Shown: positions 50,564-60,230, counted from the first letter of the stretch. The stretch: 64,000 nt of DNA from Paraburkholderia fungorum (GCF_003610895.1 NZ_MCAS01000007.1:145151-209150); one strand, 5' to 3'. The notes: generated by a model from the letters alone, not told the origin. Translations and numbers: made by a program.

Positions 50564-51838
50564 ATGAAGCTCGATTCCTATTGGCTCGACACCGCGCCGC
50601 CGCTTCTTTCGGCGTGTGAGGGTCCGGTGGAGGGCCAGGCCGATGTCGTCGTGATCGGCGGCGGCTTCACCGGGCTGTCGGCGGCGCAGGCGTTGGGCAA
50701 GCGCGGCGCTTCGGTGACGGTGCTCGACGCGGGGCGCATCGGCGGCGGCGCGTCCGGGCGCAACGGCGGGCAGGTGAATACGGGCGTTGCGCAGGACTTC
50801 GTCGCACTGGTTGCGCAACTGGGTGTGGAGCGGGCCAGCGCCTGTTACCGGGCGTTTTCGGATGCGGTCGATACGGTCGAGCGTCTGATTCGCGAGGAAA
50901 ACATCGATTGCAATTACAGCGCGACCGGCAAGCTGAAGCTGGCGTCGAAACCGCATCACCTGGCGCACCTGGAAAAGACGGCGGAGTTGATCCGGCGCGA
51001 AGTCGATACGGATATCGAATTAATCGGACGTGAACGGATTCGCAGCGAAGTGCAGTCGGACAGTTTTTACGGCGGACTGCTGCAACGGCACGGCGGCCAG
51101 ATGCATATGGGCAAGTTCACGGTCGGACTCGCCGATGCCGCGGTTCGTCGCGGCGCGAAGCTGTATGAAAACGCGGCGGTCACCGCGATCGCGAAAGACG
51201 GCGCCGGGTTCAAGGTCACCAGCGCGCGCGGCGAAGTGCGCGCGAAGCAGGTGCTGATCGCGACCGGCCCGTCGCGGCATGGTCCATTCGGCTGGTATAG
51301 GCGGCGGCTTGCGCCGGTAGGTTCGTTCATCGTCGTGACGCAAGCGCTGTCGCCGGAACTGCTGGCGCAGGTGTTTCCGAACCGGCGCGCTTACACCACC
51401 ACGCGCCTGATGCACAACTATTTCCGCGTGACGCCGGATTCGCGCCTGCTGTTCGGCGGACGGGCGCGCTTTACGGCGTCCGAACGGCCTTCGGACGCGA
51501 AGAGCGGAAGGATTCTGCAACAGGGGCTGGTCGCGATGTTCCCGATGCTGGCGAAAGCACGTATCGACTATTGCTGGGGCGGTCTCGTGGATATGACCGC
51601 CGACCGTCTGCCGCATGCCGGGCAGCACGACGGCATCTATTTTTCGCTGGGCTACAGCGGGCACGGCACGCAGATGTCGACGCATATGGGCCAGGTGATG
51701 GCCGACGTAATGGACGGCCACGAAGAGCGCAATCCGTGGCGCGAGTCCGAATGGCCCGCGATTCCGGGCCACACGGGCAAACCCTGGTTCCTGCCGCTGG
51801 TAGGGACGTACTACCGCATCAAAGACATTTTCTATTGA
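50564..51838 (+). CDS. FAD-dependent amine oxidase, gamma-glutamylputrescine oxidase (PuuB) type
   Basis: A 424-residue flavoprotein of the D-amino-acid-oxidase fold. The dinucleotide motif VVVIGGGFTGLSAAQALGKRGASVTVLD is near residues 28-55, followed by GRIGGGASGRNGGQV, typical of PuuB, the oxidase of gamma-glutamylputrescine, and of related sarcosine/glycine oxidases. The C-terminal LGYSGHGTQMSTHMGQVMAD is the family signature around the flavin. The ATG with AAGGACAG six bases upstream was chosen. Together with the aldehyde dehydrogenase and aminotransferase genes this points to amine (putrescine-like) catabolism. Confidence 0.87.
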   Translation: MKLDSYWLDTAPPLLSACEGPVEGQADVVVIGGGFTGLSAAQALGKRGASVTVLDAGRIGGGASGRNGGQVNTGVAQDFVALVAQLGVERASACYRAFSDAVDTVERLIREENIDCNYSATGKLKLASKPHHLAHLEKTAELIRREVDTDIELIGRERIRSEVQSDSFYGGLLQRHGGQMHMGKFTVGLADAAVRRGAKLYENAAVTAIAKDGAGFKVTSARGEVRAKQVLIATGPSRHGPFGWYRRRLAPVGSFIVVTQALSPELLAQVFPNRRAYTTTRLMHNYFRVTPDSRLLFGGRARFTASERPSDAKSGRILQQGLVAMFPMLAKARIDYCWGGLVDMTADRLPHAGQHDGIYFSLGYSGHGTQMSTHMGQVMADVMDGHEERNPWRESEWPAIPGHTGKPWFLPLVGTYYRIKDIFY

Positions 51839-51904
51839 TTCTTCATTGTTGTACTTGCCATTAAAACCACGCAGCTACCCCTGTCACCCTCGCGGAGAAG
51901 TTCG

Positions 51905-53521
51905 ATGAATAAGGAAACCTCACAATATGACGCTCTCCAACTCGGCGCCGAGCTGGAGCGGTTGACGTCAAAAGGCGCATCGCGCCGCGGCGTGCTGCGC
52001 GCGATGGCCGCGGCCGGGATGATGTCGGTGACGGGCGCGGGTCTTCTGACTGCGAGCGGCGCGGCATTGGCGCAAGCGAAGCCGAAGCAGGGTGGCAAGA
52101 TCCGTGTGGCGACGCAATCCGCTTCGGCCGCCGATACGCTCGACCCCGCAAAGGGCGCGCTCGGCACGGATTACGTTCGCGGCTTCATGTTCTATAACTG
52201 TCTGACCGAACTCGATTCGCATCTCGGCGCGAAGATGGCGCTCGCCACCTCGCTGGATACGAAGGATGCGACGGTGTGGGTGGCCAAGCTGCGCACGGGC
52301 GTGCAGTTCCACGACGGCAAGCCGTTCACGCCGGCCGACGTCGTGTATTCGATCATGCGCCATAAGGACCCGGCGACGGCGTCGAAAGCGAAGACGCTGG
52401 CCGATCAGATCAAGGAAGTGAAGGCGACGGGCCCGAACGAAGTGACGATCACGCTGGAAGGTCCGAACGCCGATCTGCCGGTCATTCTCGCCACCTCGCA
52501 TTTCCAGATCATCAAGGACGGCACCAAAGACTTCAAAACGGCGGTCGGCACCGGCCCGTTCAAGGTCAAGGAATTCTCGCCGGGCGTGCGTACAGTCGGT
52601 GTGAAGAATCCGAATTACTGGAAGCCGGGCCTGCCGCACCTCGACGAAGTCGAATTGATCGGGATTGGCGACGAATCGGCGCGGGTGAACGCGCTGCTCT
52701 CGGGCGACGTGCAACTGATCAACTCGGTGAGCCCGCGTTCGACGGCCCAGATCAAGGGCGCCGGCGGTTTCGGCGTGCTGGAAACAAAGACCGGCGAGTA
52801 CACCGACCTGATTGTTCGCGACGACGGCGGCATTACCGGCAACGACGATTTTCGGCGAGGCATGATGTACCTGCAGGATCGCGAGCAGATGCGCCGGGCG
52901 ATCTTTCAGGGCTACGGAACGATCGGCAACGATCAGCCTATCGATCCGACCAACAAGTACTACCTGGCCGGTTTGCCGCAGCGCGCCTTCGATCCGGACA
53001 AGGCGAAGTTCCACTTCCAGAAGGCCAAGGTCGGCAGCGCGCCGATCCAGATCTTTGCCTCGCCCGCAGCGGAGGGCTCGGTTGAAATGGCGATGTTCCT
53101 TCAGCAGGTGGCGCCGCAAGCCGGTTTGAATCTTCAGGTGTCGCGCGTGCCGGCCGACGGTTACTGGTCGAACCACTGGATGAAGCATCCGCTGGGTTTC
53201 GGCAATATCAACGCGCGTCCGAGCGCCGACGTGATCTTCACCCAGTTCTTCAAGTCGGACGCACCGTGGAACGAGGCGAACTGGAAGAGTGCGAAGTTCG
53301 ACCAGATGCTGGTTGCGGCGCGTGGCGAGCCGGACGACGCGAAGCGTAAGAAGATTTATGGCGACATGCAGGTGCTGGTGCATGAAACGGGCGGTGTCGG
53401 CATTCCGCTGTTCCAGAGTTCGCTCGATGCCTATACCTCGAAGCTCAAGGGACTGGGCTCGATTCCGCTGGCCGGTCTGATGGGCTTCATGTTTGCGGAA
53501 AACGTCTGGCTGGAAGCCTAA
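51905..53521 (+). CDS. ABC transporter substrate-binding protein, family 5 (peptide/opine type)
   Basis: A 538-residue periplasmic binding protein. The N-terminus carries a twin-arginine signal (SRRGVLRAM near residues 25-33, a hydrophobic stretch, ASGAALAQ cleavage region near 55). The mature part has the family-5 wording: IRVATQSASAADTLDPAKGAL, KLRTGVQFHDGKPFTPADVVYSIMRH, GTGPFKVKEFSPGVRTVGVKNPNYWKPGLPHLDEVE. The family binds di/oligopeptides, opines, nickel or glutathione; the downstream dehydrogenase suggests a modified amino acid. It is the first gene of the transport operon and is followed by a strong hairpin. Confidence 0.9.
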   Translation: MNKETSQYDALQLGAELERLTSKGASRRGVLRAMAAAGMMSVTGAGLLTASGAALAQAKPKQGGKIRVATQSASAADTLDPAKGALGTDYVRGFMFYNCLTELDSHLGAKMALATSLDTKDATVWVAKLRTGVQFHDGKPFTPADVVYSIMRHKDPATASKAKTLADQIKEVKATGPNEVTITLEGPNADLPVILATSHFQIIKDGTKDFKTAVGTGPFKVKEFSPGVRTVGVKNPNYWKPGLPHLDEVELIGIGDESARVNALLSGDVQLINSVSPRSTAQIKGAGGFGVLETKTGEYTDLIVRDDGGITGNDDFRRGMMYLQDREQMRRAIFQGYGTIGNDQPIDPTNKYYLAGLPQRAFDPDKAKFHFQKAKVGSAPIQIFASPAAEGSVEMAMFLQQVAPQAGLNLQVSRVPADGYWSNHWMKHPLGFGNINARPSADVIFTQFFKSDAPWNEANWKSAKFDQMLVAARGEPDDAKRKKIYGDMQVLVHETGGVGIPLFQSSLDAYTSKLKGLGSIPLAGLMGFMFAENVWLEA

Positions 53522-53575
53522 CGCAGCTGCGCCCCACTCGCAGCAAGCGGTTACATCCGGCAACACCGGCAATAC

Positions 53576-53599
53576 GCACACCGCTGTCCCGCGGTGTGC
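53576..53599 (+). terminator. Hairpin between binding-protein and permease genes
   Basis: GCACACCGC (53576-53584) and GCGGTGTGC (53591-53599) pair exactly across TGTCCC, between the binding-protein stop and the first permease. A GGCTTTA follows, a poor T-run. The likely effect is partial termination or mRNA protection, as at 23516. Confidence 0.6.
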
Positions 53600-53641
53600 G
53601 GCTTTAACGGCAACTACGTTGCATGTAGGAGGCGACCTTCG

Positions 53642-54595
53642 ATGAAAGCACACGCGCAACGACTCATTGCCGCGCGCCTTGGCCTCGCGCTGCTCACGCT
53701 GCTGCTGGTCTCGGCGGTCGTGTTCGCCATTACCGGACTGCTTCCCGGCGATGCCGCCCAGCAGGCGCTCGGCCAGGCCGCGACCCCGGAAGCCGTCGCG
53801 GCCTTGCGGCATCAATTCGGTCTCGACCAGCCGGCGCTGCAACGCTACTTCGAGTGGCTCATTCATATTGTCAGCGGTAACTTCGGCACCTCGCTGTCGA
53901 ACAATCTGCCGGTCAGCGAGTTGATTGCCACGCGCCTGCCGAATTCGCTGGTGCTGGCCGGTTTGACGGCGCTGGTTTCGGTGCCGCTCGCTCTCGTAAT
54001 CGGCATTTCGTCGGCGATGTTTCGCGGCTCGCTGCTCGACCGCACGCTTAACGTGCTGACGCTCTCGACGGTGGCCGTGCCCGAGTTTCTGATTGCCACC
54101 GTCGCCGTGCTGATCTTCGCCGTCAAGCTGCGCTGGCTGCCCGCGCTGTCCTATCTCTCGGAGGTCCATTCGTTCGGCGCGCTGTTGCGCATCTACGCGA
54201 TGCCGGTGATGACGCTGTGTTGCGTGATCGTCGCGCAGATGGCGCGCATGACGCGCGCCGCGGTGCTCGATCAGCTCAATTCGTCGTACGTGGAAATGGC
54301 GATCCTCAAGGGCGCATCGCCCGCCCGCGTGGTGCTGCGGCACGTGTTGCCCAACACCATCGGGCCGATTGCCAACGCGGTGGCCTTGAGCCTTTCGTAT
54401 CTGTTCGGCGGCGTGGTGATCGTGGAATCGATCTTCAACTATCCCGGCCTCGCGAGCCTGATGGTGGATGCCGTCACCAACCGCGACATGCCCCTCGTGC
54501 AGGGCTGCGTGATGGTGTTCTGCGCGGCGTATCTCGCGCTGGTGCTGATCGCCGACCTGTGTCAAATCGTATCCAATCCGAGGCTGCGTCGATGA
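53642..54595 (+). CDS. ABC transporter permease, DppB type
   Basis: A 317-residue inner-membrane permease with six hydrophobic segments. LPGDAAQQALGQAATPEAVAALRHQFGLDQPALQRYFEWLIHIVSGNFGTSL after the first helix is the DppB/OppB signature, and the EAA loop near residues 220-240 reads LDQLNSSYVEMAILKGASPA. The start was set at the ATG preceded by AGGAGG, the best ribosome binding site in the region; the frame is open further upstream but without one. Its stop overlaps the start of the next gene (ATGA). Confidence 0.9.
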   Translation: MKAHAQRLIAARLGLALLTLLLVSAVVFAITGLLPGDAAQQALGQAATPEAVAALRHQFGLDQPALQRYFEWLIHIVSGNFGTSLSNNLPVSELIATRLPNSLVLAGLTALVSVPLALVIGISSAMFRGSLLDRTLNVLTLSTVAVPEFLIATVAVLIFAVKLRWLPALSYLSEVHSFGALLRIYAMPVMTLCCVIVAQMARMTRAAVLDQLNSSYVEMAILKGASPARVVLRHVLPNTIGPIANAVALSLSYLFGGVVIVESIFNYPGLASLMVDAVTNRDMPLVQGCVMVFCAAYLALVLIADLCQIVSNPRLRR

Positions 54596-55539
54596 TGAGC
54601 CAACCTACCAATCCCCATGTTCCCCATGCGAGTACCGAACTGTACGACCTGGGTCCCGATGAGCCCGCTATCGAGCCGCCAGTCGTTGAAGCGGCAGCGC
54701 TCAGGCAGGGCATGCTGAAACGGCTGGTGCACCGCTTCTCCGTGCTCGGCCTGATCGGCCTCGTGCTGGTGGTGTTCTGGCTGATCGTCGCCTTCATCGG
54801 GCCGCTGGTCGCGCCGTACAAAGGCGGCGCGCTGACCTCGACGGAGATTTTCGGCAGCTATAGCACGGCGTATCCGCTCGGCACCGACTATCTCGGCCGC
54901 GACATGTTGAGCCGGATTCTCTACGGCGCGCGCTACACCGTCGGCCTTGCGCTGGCCGCCGCGGTGCTCGCCAGTGTGATCGGCACGTTCTTCGGTTTGC
55001 TCGCCGCGGTGTCCGGTCGCTGGGTCGATGAAATTTTGAGCCGCCTGTTCGACGCGCTGATTTCGATTCCGAGCAAGGTGCTCGCGCTCGTTGTGATCGC
55101 CGCGTTCGGCTCGTCGATCACGATGCTGACAACGGTGGCCGCGCTGGCCTATATCCCCGGCGCATTCCGCATTTCGCGCTCGCTCGCGGTGAACCTGATG
55201 GGCCTTGAATACGTTCAGGTGGCGAAGGCGCGCGGCGAGGGCATTTTCTATATCGCGCGTGTGGAGGTGCTGCCGAACATGATTTATCCGATGCTCACCG
55301 ATTTCGGCTTGCGCTTCGTGTTCATCGTGCTGCTGCTGAGCGGGCTGAGTTTCCTCGGCCTTGGCGTGCAGCCGCCGAATGCCGACTGGGGGTCGCTGGT
55401 GCGCGAGAACATCGGCGGTTTGTCGGAGGGCGCGCCGGCTGTGTTGATGCCGGCGGTCGCGATTGCGACGCTGACCATCGGTATGAATCTGCTGATCGAC
55501 AACCTGCGGCGTCGTGGCCGTAGCCATGGAGGTGCGTGA
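54592..55539 (+). CDS. ABC transporter permease, DppC type
   Basis: A 315-residue inner-membrane permease with six hydrophobic segments after a polar, Pro-rich N-terminus of about 55 residues, longer than in most DppC proteins. YPLGTDYLGRDMLSRILYGARYT at about residues 92-114 is the DppC/OppC signature, and the EAA loop is EYVQVAKARGEGIFYIARVEVLPN (about 204-227, read in two parts). The ATG overlaps the previous stop by four bases and the gene's own stop shares bases with the ATPase start, so translation is coupled on both sides. Confidence 0.9.
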   Translation: MMSQPTNPHVPHASTELYDLGPDEPAIEPPVVEAAALRQGMLKRLVHRFSVLGLIGLVLVVFWLIVAFIGPLVAPYKGGALTSTEIFGSYSTAYPLGTDYLGRDMLSRILYGARYTVGLALAAAVLASVIGTFFGLLAAVSGRWVDEILSRLFDALISIPSKVLALVVIAAFGSSITMLTTVAALAYIPGAFRISRSLAVNLMGLEYVQVAKARGEGIFYIARVEVLPNMIYPMLTDFGLRFVFIVLLLSGLSFLGLGVQPPNADWGSLVRENIGGLSEGAPAVLMPAVAIATLTIGMNLLIDNLRRRGRSHGGA

Positions 55540-57398
55540 TGACTGATCGGGCTGATCGGGCTGAGCGGGACATGATTGAGGTAAAGGGTCTGCGGGTTGT
55601 CGCGGGCGCGGCGCCGGGACCGGTGACCGAGATCGTCAAGGGTGTCAGTTTTTCGGTGAAGAAGGGCGAGGTGCTGGCGCTGATCGGCGAGTCCGGTTCG
55701 GGCAAGACGACGATTGCGTTGTCGCTGCTCGGCTATGCGCGGGCGGGGTGTTCGATCAGCAGCGGTTCGGTGCGCGTGGGCGAAGTGGACGTCCTGTCGC
55801 TCGATGCCAAAGGCCGTCGCGGATTGCGGGCGCGGACCGTGGCGTATGTCGCGCAGAGTGCCTCGGCGGGTTTCAATCCGTCGCGCACGATCATGGATCA
55901 GGTGACCGAACCGGCGTTGCTGCATCGCGTGATGTCGGCCGAGGCGGCGCGCAAGAAAGCGGTCGAACTGTTCCGCGCGCTTGCGTTGCCCGCGCCGGAG
56001 ACAATCGGCGAGCGTTATCCGCACCAGGTGTCGGGCGGGCAGTTGCAGCGCTTGATGGCCGCCATGGCGTTGATCACCGATCCGGCCGTCGTCGTGTTCG
56101 ACGAGCCGACCACCGCGCTCGATGTCACGACGCAGATCGAGGTGCTCGCGGCCTTCAAGAAAGTGATTCGTGAGCTCGGCACGACCGCCGTGTACGTGTC
56201 GCACGATCTGGCCGTGGTTGCGCAGATGGCGGATCGCATCGTTGTGCTGAATGGCGGCGCGGTGAAGGAGAACGGCGCGGTCGCGCAGGTGCTCGATGCG
56301 CCCGTGGATGCTTACACGCGTCAACTGCTCGCGGCTACGCGACGCCCGGAAGTGGAGCTGGTGACGCCGCAGGTCGGCAAACACATTCCGCCGCTGCTCG
56401 AAATTCGCGGACTCGCGGCCGGTTACGGACGCGTCGACCGTTTCGGCGCACCCGCCGTGCGTGTGCTCGACGACGTGAGCCTCTCGATCCCGCGTGGCAG
56501 CACGCTCGGCGTGATCGGCGAATCCGGCTCCGGCAAGACGACGCTCGCGCGCGTGGTGGCCGGTCTGGTCGACCGTGCGCGCGGTGAAGTGTTTTTCAAC
56601 GGCACGCTGTTGCCGGCGCAACTGTCGCGCCGTACGCCTGAGCAGTACCGGCAGATCCAGATCGTGTTCCAGAACGCCGACACCGCGCTGAATCCGAGCC
56701 ACTCGATCGCCGATATCCTGGGTCGTCCGCTTGCGTTCTATCACCATCTGCGGGGTGCGGCTGCGCAAAAACGCATGCTGGAATTGCTCGATCTGGTGAA
56801 GCTGCCCGCCTCGATTGCCACGCGTACGCCCGCTGGACTTTCCGGTGGCCAGAAGCAGCGCGTGAATCTGGCGCGCGCGCTGGCCGCCGACCCCGCGCTG
56901 ATCCTCTGCGACGAAGTCACCTCCGCGCTCGATACGGTGGTCGGCGCGGCGATCCTCGACCTGCTCGCTGAATTGCGCCGCGAGCTCGGCGTGTCGTACA
57001 TGTTCATCAGCCACGATATCTCGACCGTGCGCGCGGTTTGCGACGAAGTCATCGTGCTGTACGCGGGGCAGCGCGTGGAAGCCGGGCAACGCGATGTGCT
57101 CGCGGCGCCGCCCTATCACCCGTACACCGGTTTGCTGGTCGATTCGGTGCCCGCCCTGAAACCCGGCTGGCTCGACGCGCGCCGCGCGGTGGGTTGTGCG
57201 GCGCTGCCGCCAATGGGCGAGAGCGCCAATGTTGCCGAGTTGTGCTCGTTCCGTGCACGCTGCCCGGTCCGCATCGACGGGATGTGCAATGTCACGCCGC
57301 CGTCGTTGAAGAAACTGCCGTCGGGTGCGGAGATTCTTTGCCATCATCCGGCGGCTGAACTGAACCGCTTGCAGACCGCGGAGGCGACCCCGGCATGA
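55539..57398 (+). CDS. Fused double ABC transporter ATPase (DppD-DppF type)
   Basis: A 619-residue protein with two complete ATPase halves joined by a linker, replacing the separate DppD and DppF subunits. First half: Walker A GESGSGKTTIALSLLG (about 48-63), signature VSGGQLQRLMAAMAL and Walker B VVVFDEPTTALD (about 165-195). Second half: Walker A GESGSGKTTLARVVAG (about 325-340), signature LSGGQKQRVNLARAL and Walker B LILCDEVTSALD (about 430-465); the C-terminus has the family's oligopeptide tail with several Cys (CSFRARCPVRIDGMCN), often an iron-sulfur or metal site. The ATG at 55539 is preferred to an adjacent GTG; GGAGG lies upstream. Confidence 0.9.
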   Translation: MTDRADRAERDMIEVKGLRVVAGAAPGPVTEIVKGVSFSVKKGEVLALIGESGSGKTTIALSLLGYARAGCSISSGSVRVGEVDVLSLDAKGRRGLRARTVAYVAQSASAGFNPSRTIMDQVTEPALLHRVMSAEAARKKAVELFRALALPAPETIGERYPHQVSGGQLQRLMAAMALITDPAVVVFDEPTTALDVTTQIEVLAAFKKVIRELGTTAVYVSHDLAVVAQMADRIVVLNGGAVKENGAVAQVLDAPVDAYTRQLLAATRRPEVELVTPQVGKHIPPLLEIRGLAAGYGRVDRFGAPAVRVLDDVSLSIPRGSTLGVIGESGSGKTTLARVVAGLVDRARGEVFFNGTLLPAQLSRRTPEQYRQIQIVFQNADTALNPSHSIADILGRPLAFYHHLRGAAAQKRMLELLDLVKLPASIATRTPAGLSGGQKQRVNLARALAADPALILCDEVTSALDTVVGAAILDLLAELRRELGVSYMFISHDISTVRAVCDEVIVLYAGQRVEAGQRDVLAAPPYHPYTGLLVDSVPALKPGWLDARRAVGCAALPPMGESANVAELCSFRARCPVRIDGMCNVTPPSLKKLPSGAEILCHHPAAELNRLQTAEATPA

Positions 57399-57709
57399 GT
57401 GGACGATTTGTGCGGCTTGCGGAGACGGGCCGCAAGACCTTTCCGATTACCGTGGACGGCGTTGTGCGTGAAGCCGCCGAGGGCGACACCTTGATGGTCG
57501 CCTTGCTGACCGGCGCGAGCACGTTGCGCGATTCGGAATTCGGCGACGGCCGCCGCGCCGGTTTCTGTTTGATGGGCGCCTGCCAGGACTGCTGGGTGTG
57601 GACCGCGCAAGGCGAACGTATGCGGGCGTGCAGCACACCTGCGGCGCCTGGCATGTCGATCGTGACGAAGCTGGCTGAAGCCGGGGAGGGCATATGGCCC
57701 CGCGTGTAG
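57395..57709 (+). CDS. Small [2Fe-2S] subunit of an HcnABC/opine-type dehydrogenase
   Basis: A 104-residue ferredoxin-like protein. The cluster ligands are in GFCLMGACQDCWVW (Cx4CxxC, about residues 52-65) and a fourth Cys in MRACSTPA (about 76-83). It corresponds to HcnA/OoxA-small or the small subunit of D-hydroxyproline dehydrogenase, which passes electrons from the flavin subunits to the respiratory chain. Its ATG overlaps the ATPase stop by four bases and its end overlaps the next gene by 16 bases. The substrate of the complex is unknown; an imported opine or modified amino acid is inferred from the transporter. Confidence 0.85.
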   Translation: MSGRFVRLAETGRKTFPITVDGVVREAAEGDTLMVALLTGASTLRDSEFGDGRRAGFCLMGACQDCWVWTAQGERMRACSTPAAPGMSIVTKLAEAGEGIWPRV

Positions 57710-59064
57710 TGATCATCGGCGCCGGGCCGGCGGGCGTGCGCGCCGCGCAGACGTTGGTCGAAGCGGGGCTGCGGCCGACGGTCATCGACGAAGGCCGGCG
57801 TGACGGCGGGCAGATTTATCGGCGGCAACCGGAAGGGTTTTCGCGCAGCTACGAGACGCTGTACGGCACTGAAGCGGAACGCGCCGCTTCGCTGCATCAG
57901 AGCTTCGATGTACTGAAGGGCAAGATCGAGTATCTGCCGGAGACGCTGGTGTGGAATATCTCGCCGAACGCAGTGCACCTGGCGAGCGGCACGCGCTACC
58001 AGACGCTGCCGTTCGATTCCCTGATTGTTTGCAGCGGGGCGACGGACCGGCTGATGCCGGTCAAGGGCTGGCATCAGGCCGGCACGTATAGCCTCGGCGG
58101 CGCGCAGGTGGCGCTGAAATCGCAGGGCTGCGCGATCGGCTCGCGCATCGTGATGATGGGCAGCGGTCCGCTGCTGTATCTCGTGGCCGCGCAATACATC
58201 AAGGCGGGCGCGCAGGTGGCGGCCGTGCTCGACACGTCGACCTTCATGCAACGATTGACTGCGTTGCCGCGTCTGCTGGCGATTCCTGCCGCCCTCAGGA
58301 AGGGAATGGCACTGACGCGCGTGCTGACGAAGGCTCGCGTGCCGGTTCATCGCGGCGTGCTGCCGGTGGAAATCAAAGGCTCGCCGCAAGACGGTGTGAG
58401 CGGAGTGGTGGTTGCGTTGCCTGGCGGCAAGCAACTTGAATTCGCGTGTGACGCTGTCGCGCTCGGGTATCACCTGCGCCCGGAGACACAGCTTGCCGAC
58501 CTCGCGGGGTGCCGCTTCGTGTTCGACGACAACGCGCGGCAGTGGCTGCCGCAAATCGACGAGGACGGCCGTAGCAGCGTCAAGGGTGTCTATCTGGCGG
58601 GCGATGGCGCGAGAGTGCGCGGCGCGGATGCGGCCGAACGCTCGGGCCGCCTCGCGGCAATGGCCGCGTTGCGCGATCACGGCATGCAGGTCGAAGGCGT
58701 CGAGTCGTTGCGCGCCGAACTCGCGCGTTTTACACGCTTTGCAGCCGGCCTGCGGGAAGCCTTCCCCTGGCCCGCAAAATTCGCTGCCTCCTTGCCGGAT
58801 GAGACGATCATCTGCCGCTGTGAAGCCATTACAGCCGGCGAACTGCGTCGCGTCGTGCACGCGGCCGGCGCGCAGGAGGCCAATCGCGCGAAGGCCTTTT
58901 CGCGTGTTGGCATGGGGCGTTGTCAAGGGCGTTACTGCGGCCACGCCGGCGCGGAAATCATCGCGGCGACGGCTTCGGTGCCATTGTCATCGGTGGGGCG
59001 GCTGCGCGGGCAGGCGCCCGTCAAACCGCTGCCAGTCGCGCTCACCGAGGAGGTGGGCGAATGA
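57694..59064 (+). CDS. FAD-dependent subunit with C-terminal [2Fe-2S] domain (HcnB/OoxA type)
   Basis: A 456-residue pyridine-nucleotide-disulfide-like flavoprotein. The first FAD site is VVIIGAGPAGVRAAQTLVEAGL (about residues 4-25), a second nucleotide site is GSRIVMMGSGPLLYLVA (about 149-165), and VKGVYLAGDGARVRGADAA marks the FAD-binding end. The last part carries a BFD-like iron-sulfur domain: ICRCE (CxC) near 371 and GRCQGRYCG (Cx4C) near 408. This composition is that of HcnB, OoxA and the alpha subunit of D-hydroxyproline dehydrogenase. It is coupled to both neighbouring genes. Confidence 0.86.
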   Translation: MAPRVVIIGAGPAGVRAAQTLVEAGLRPTVIDEGRRDGGQIYRRQPEGFSRSYETLYGTEAERAASLHQSFDVLKGKIEYLPETLVWNISPNAVHLASGTRYQTLPFDSLIVCSGATDRLMPVKGWHQAGTYSLGGAQVALKSQGCAIGSRIVMMGSGPLLYLVAAQYIKAGAQVAAVLDTSTFMQRLTALPRLLAIPAALRKGMALTRVLTKARVPVHRGVLPVEIKGSPQDGVSGVVVALPGGKQLEFACDAVALGYHLRPETQLADLAGCRFVFDDNARQWLPQIDEDGRSSVKGVYLAGDGARVRGADAAERSGRLAAMAALRDHGMQVEGVESLRAELARFTRFAAGLREAFPWPAKFAASLPDETIICRCEAITAGELRRVVHAAGAQEANRAKAFSRVGMGRCQGRYCGHAGAEIIAATASVPLSSVGRLRGQAPVKPLPVALTEEVGE

Positions 59065-60230
59065 GCACGACGACAACCAATGAGGCCGATGTCATTGTGA
59101 TCGGTGGCGGCATCATGGGCACGACGACCGCCTTCTTTCTGCGTCAGCGTAAGCGTTCGGTGATTCTGCTCGAGCGCGGACTCACCGGGCAGCAGGCGAG
59201 CGGCGTGAACTTCGGCGGCATTCGCCGGCAGGGCCGCGCGCTGCCGCAACTCGCGATGTCGAACCGCGCGCTGCGTACGTGGCAACGCTCGAAGGACCTG
59301 CTCGGCGAGGACATCGAGTTTCTGGCCTCGGGCCATACGCGCGTGTGCTATCACCAGAAAGACGTGGAGAATTTCGATCAATACGCGATCGATGCCCGCG
59401 CTTACGGTCTCGATCTCACCGTGCTGCACGGCGACGCCGTGTTCGAACGTTTTCCGTTTCTCGGGCGCGAGGTGCTGGCGGCTTCGATTTCGCCGCTCGA
59501 CGGTCACGCCAATCCGCGTCTCGCCGCGCCCGCGTTTGGCCGTGCGGCCGCGCGGCTCGGCGCTCAGGTGATCGAGAACACCGAGATTGTGCGCGTCGAA
59601 AAGGACGGTGAGCGGTTTCGTGTGGAGAGCGCGCGCGGCGACGTGTATCGGGCGGCGCAACTCGTGATTTGCGCGGGCGCGTGGGCGAGCCGTCTCACCG
59701 AACAGTTCGGCGAACCTGTTCCGCTCGTCGCGAGTGGACCGCAGATGGCCGTGACCGAACCGGTGCCGTATGTGTTCAAGTCGTCGATGGGGGTGTTCAC
59801 CTCGATCAAGGAAGAAAGTATCTATTTCCGCCAGATTCCGCGCGGCAACATCATTGTCGGCGGAGGGCCAGGCGGCCCCGCGGATGCCGTGACGTGCCGC
59901 GCTTCGGTCGTGCCGCGCAATACCGTGCGGCAAGTCGCGCAGCTGCGGCGGCTCGTGCCCGCGCTGGCGCCGCTGCATGTGATCCGCGTGTGGAGCGGCG
60001 TGGAAAGCTATCTGCCCGACGGCGAACCGGTGATCGGGCCGAGCAGCAAAGTCGACGGTCTGTACTATGCGTTCGGTTTCTGCGGCTCGGGTTTCCAGAT
60101 CGGTCCGGGTGTCGGCGAGACGCTGGCCGAACTCGTCGATACGGGCAGCACGCCTATTCCGCTCGAGGTGTTTTCCGTCACCCGGTTCGTGGGGCAGGCC
60201 GCGCTCCGCCCGAGCATCGCCACGTCATGA
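59061..60230 (+). CDS. FAD-dependent amino-acid dehydrogenase subunit (HcnC/OoxB type)
   Basis: A 389-residue flavoprotein of the D-amino-acid-oxidase fold, the catalytic beta subunit of the three-part dehydrogenase. FAD motif: VIVIGGGIMGTTTAFFLRQRKRSVILLE (about 10-37), then GVNFGGIRRQGR; the C-terminal GLYYAFGFCGSGFQIGPGVGETLAELV is the family signature. GAGGAGG precedes the ATG, and the start overlaps the previous stop (ATGA). Related complexes oxidise opines, D-hydroxyproline, proline-type or glycine substrates; HCN formation is not implied. The AraC gene starts inside its stop codon. Confidence 0.87.
   Translation: MSTTTTNEADVIVIGGGIMGTTTAFFLRQRKRSVILLERGLTGQQASGVNFGGIRRQGRALPQLAMSNRALRTWQRSKDLLGEDIEFLASGHTRVCYHQKDVENFDQYAIDARAYGLDLTVLHGDAVFERFPFLGREVLAASISPLDGHANPRLAAPAFGRAAARLGAQVIENTEIVRVEKDGERFRVESARGDVYRAAQLVICAGAWASRLTEQFGEPVPLVASGPQMAVTEPVPYVFKSSMGVFTSIKEESIYFRQIPRGNIIVGGGPGGPADAVTCRASVVPRNTVRQVAQLRRLVPALAPLHVIRVWSGVESYLPDGEPVIGPSSKVDGLYYAFGFCGSGFQIGPGVGETLAELVDTGSTPIPLEVFSVTRFVGQAALRPSIATS

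Noticed and set aside
51968..54565. A very long open frame (865 codons) on the minus strand
   Set aside because: It lies opposite the binding-protein and permease genes, which have clear motifs and ribosome binding sites; the translation is Arg/His/Gln-rich, the usual mirror of high-GC coding DNA.
55284..58944. Two long minus-strand open frames (687 and 550 codons)
   Set aside because: They are antisense to the fused ATPase and the dehydrogenase subunits and have no recognisable domain; composition is Arg-rich.
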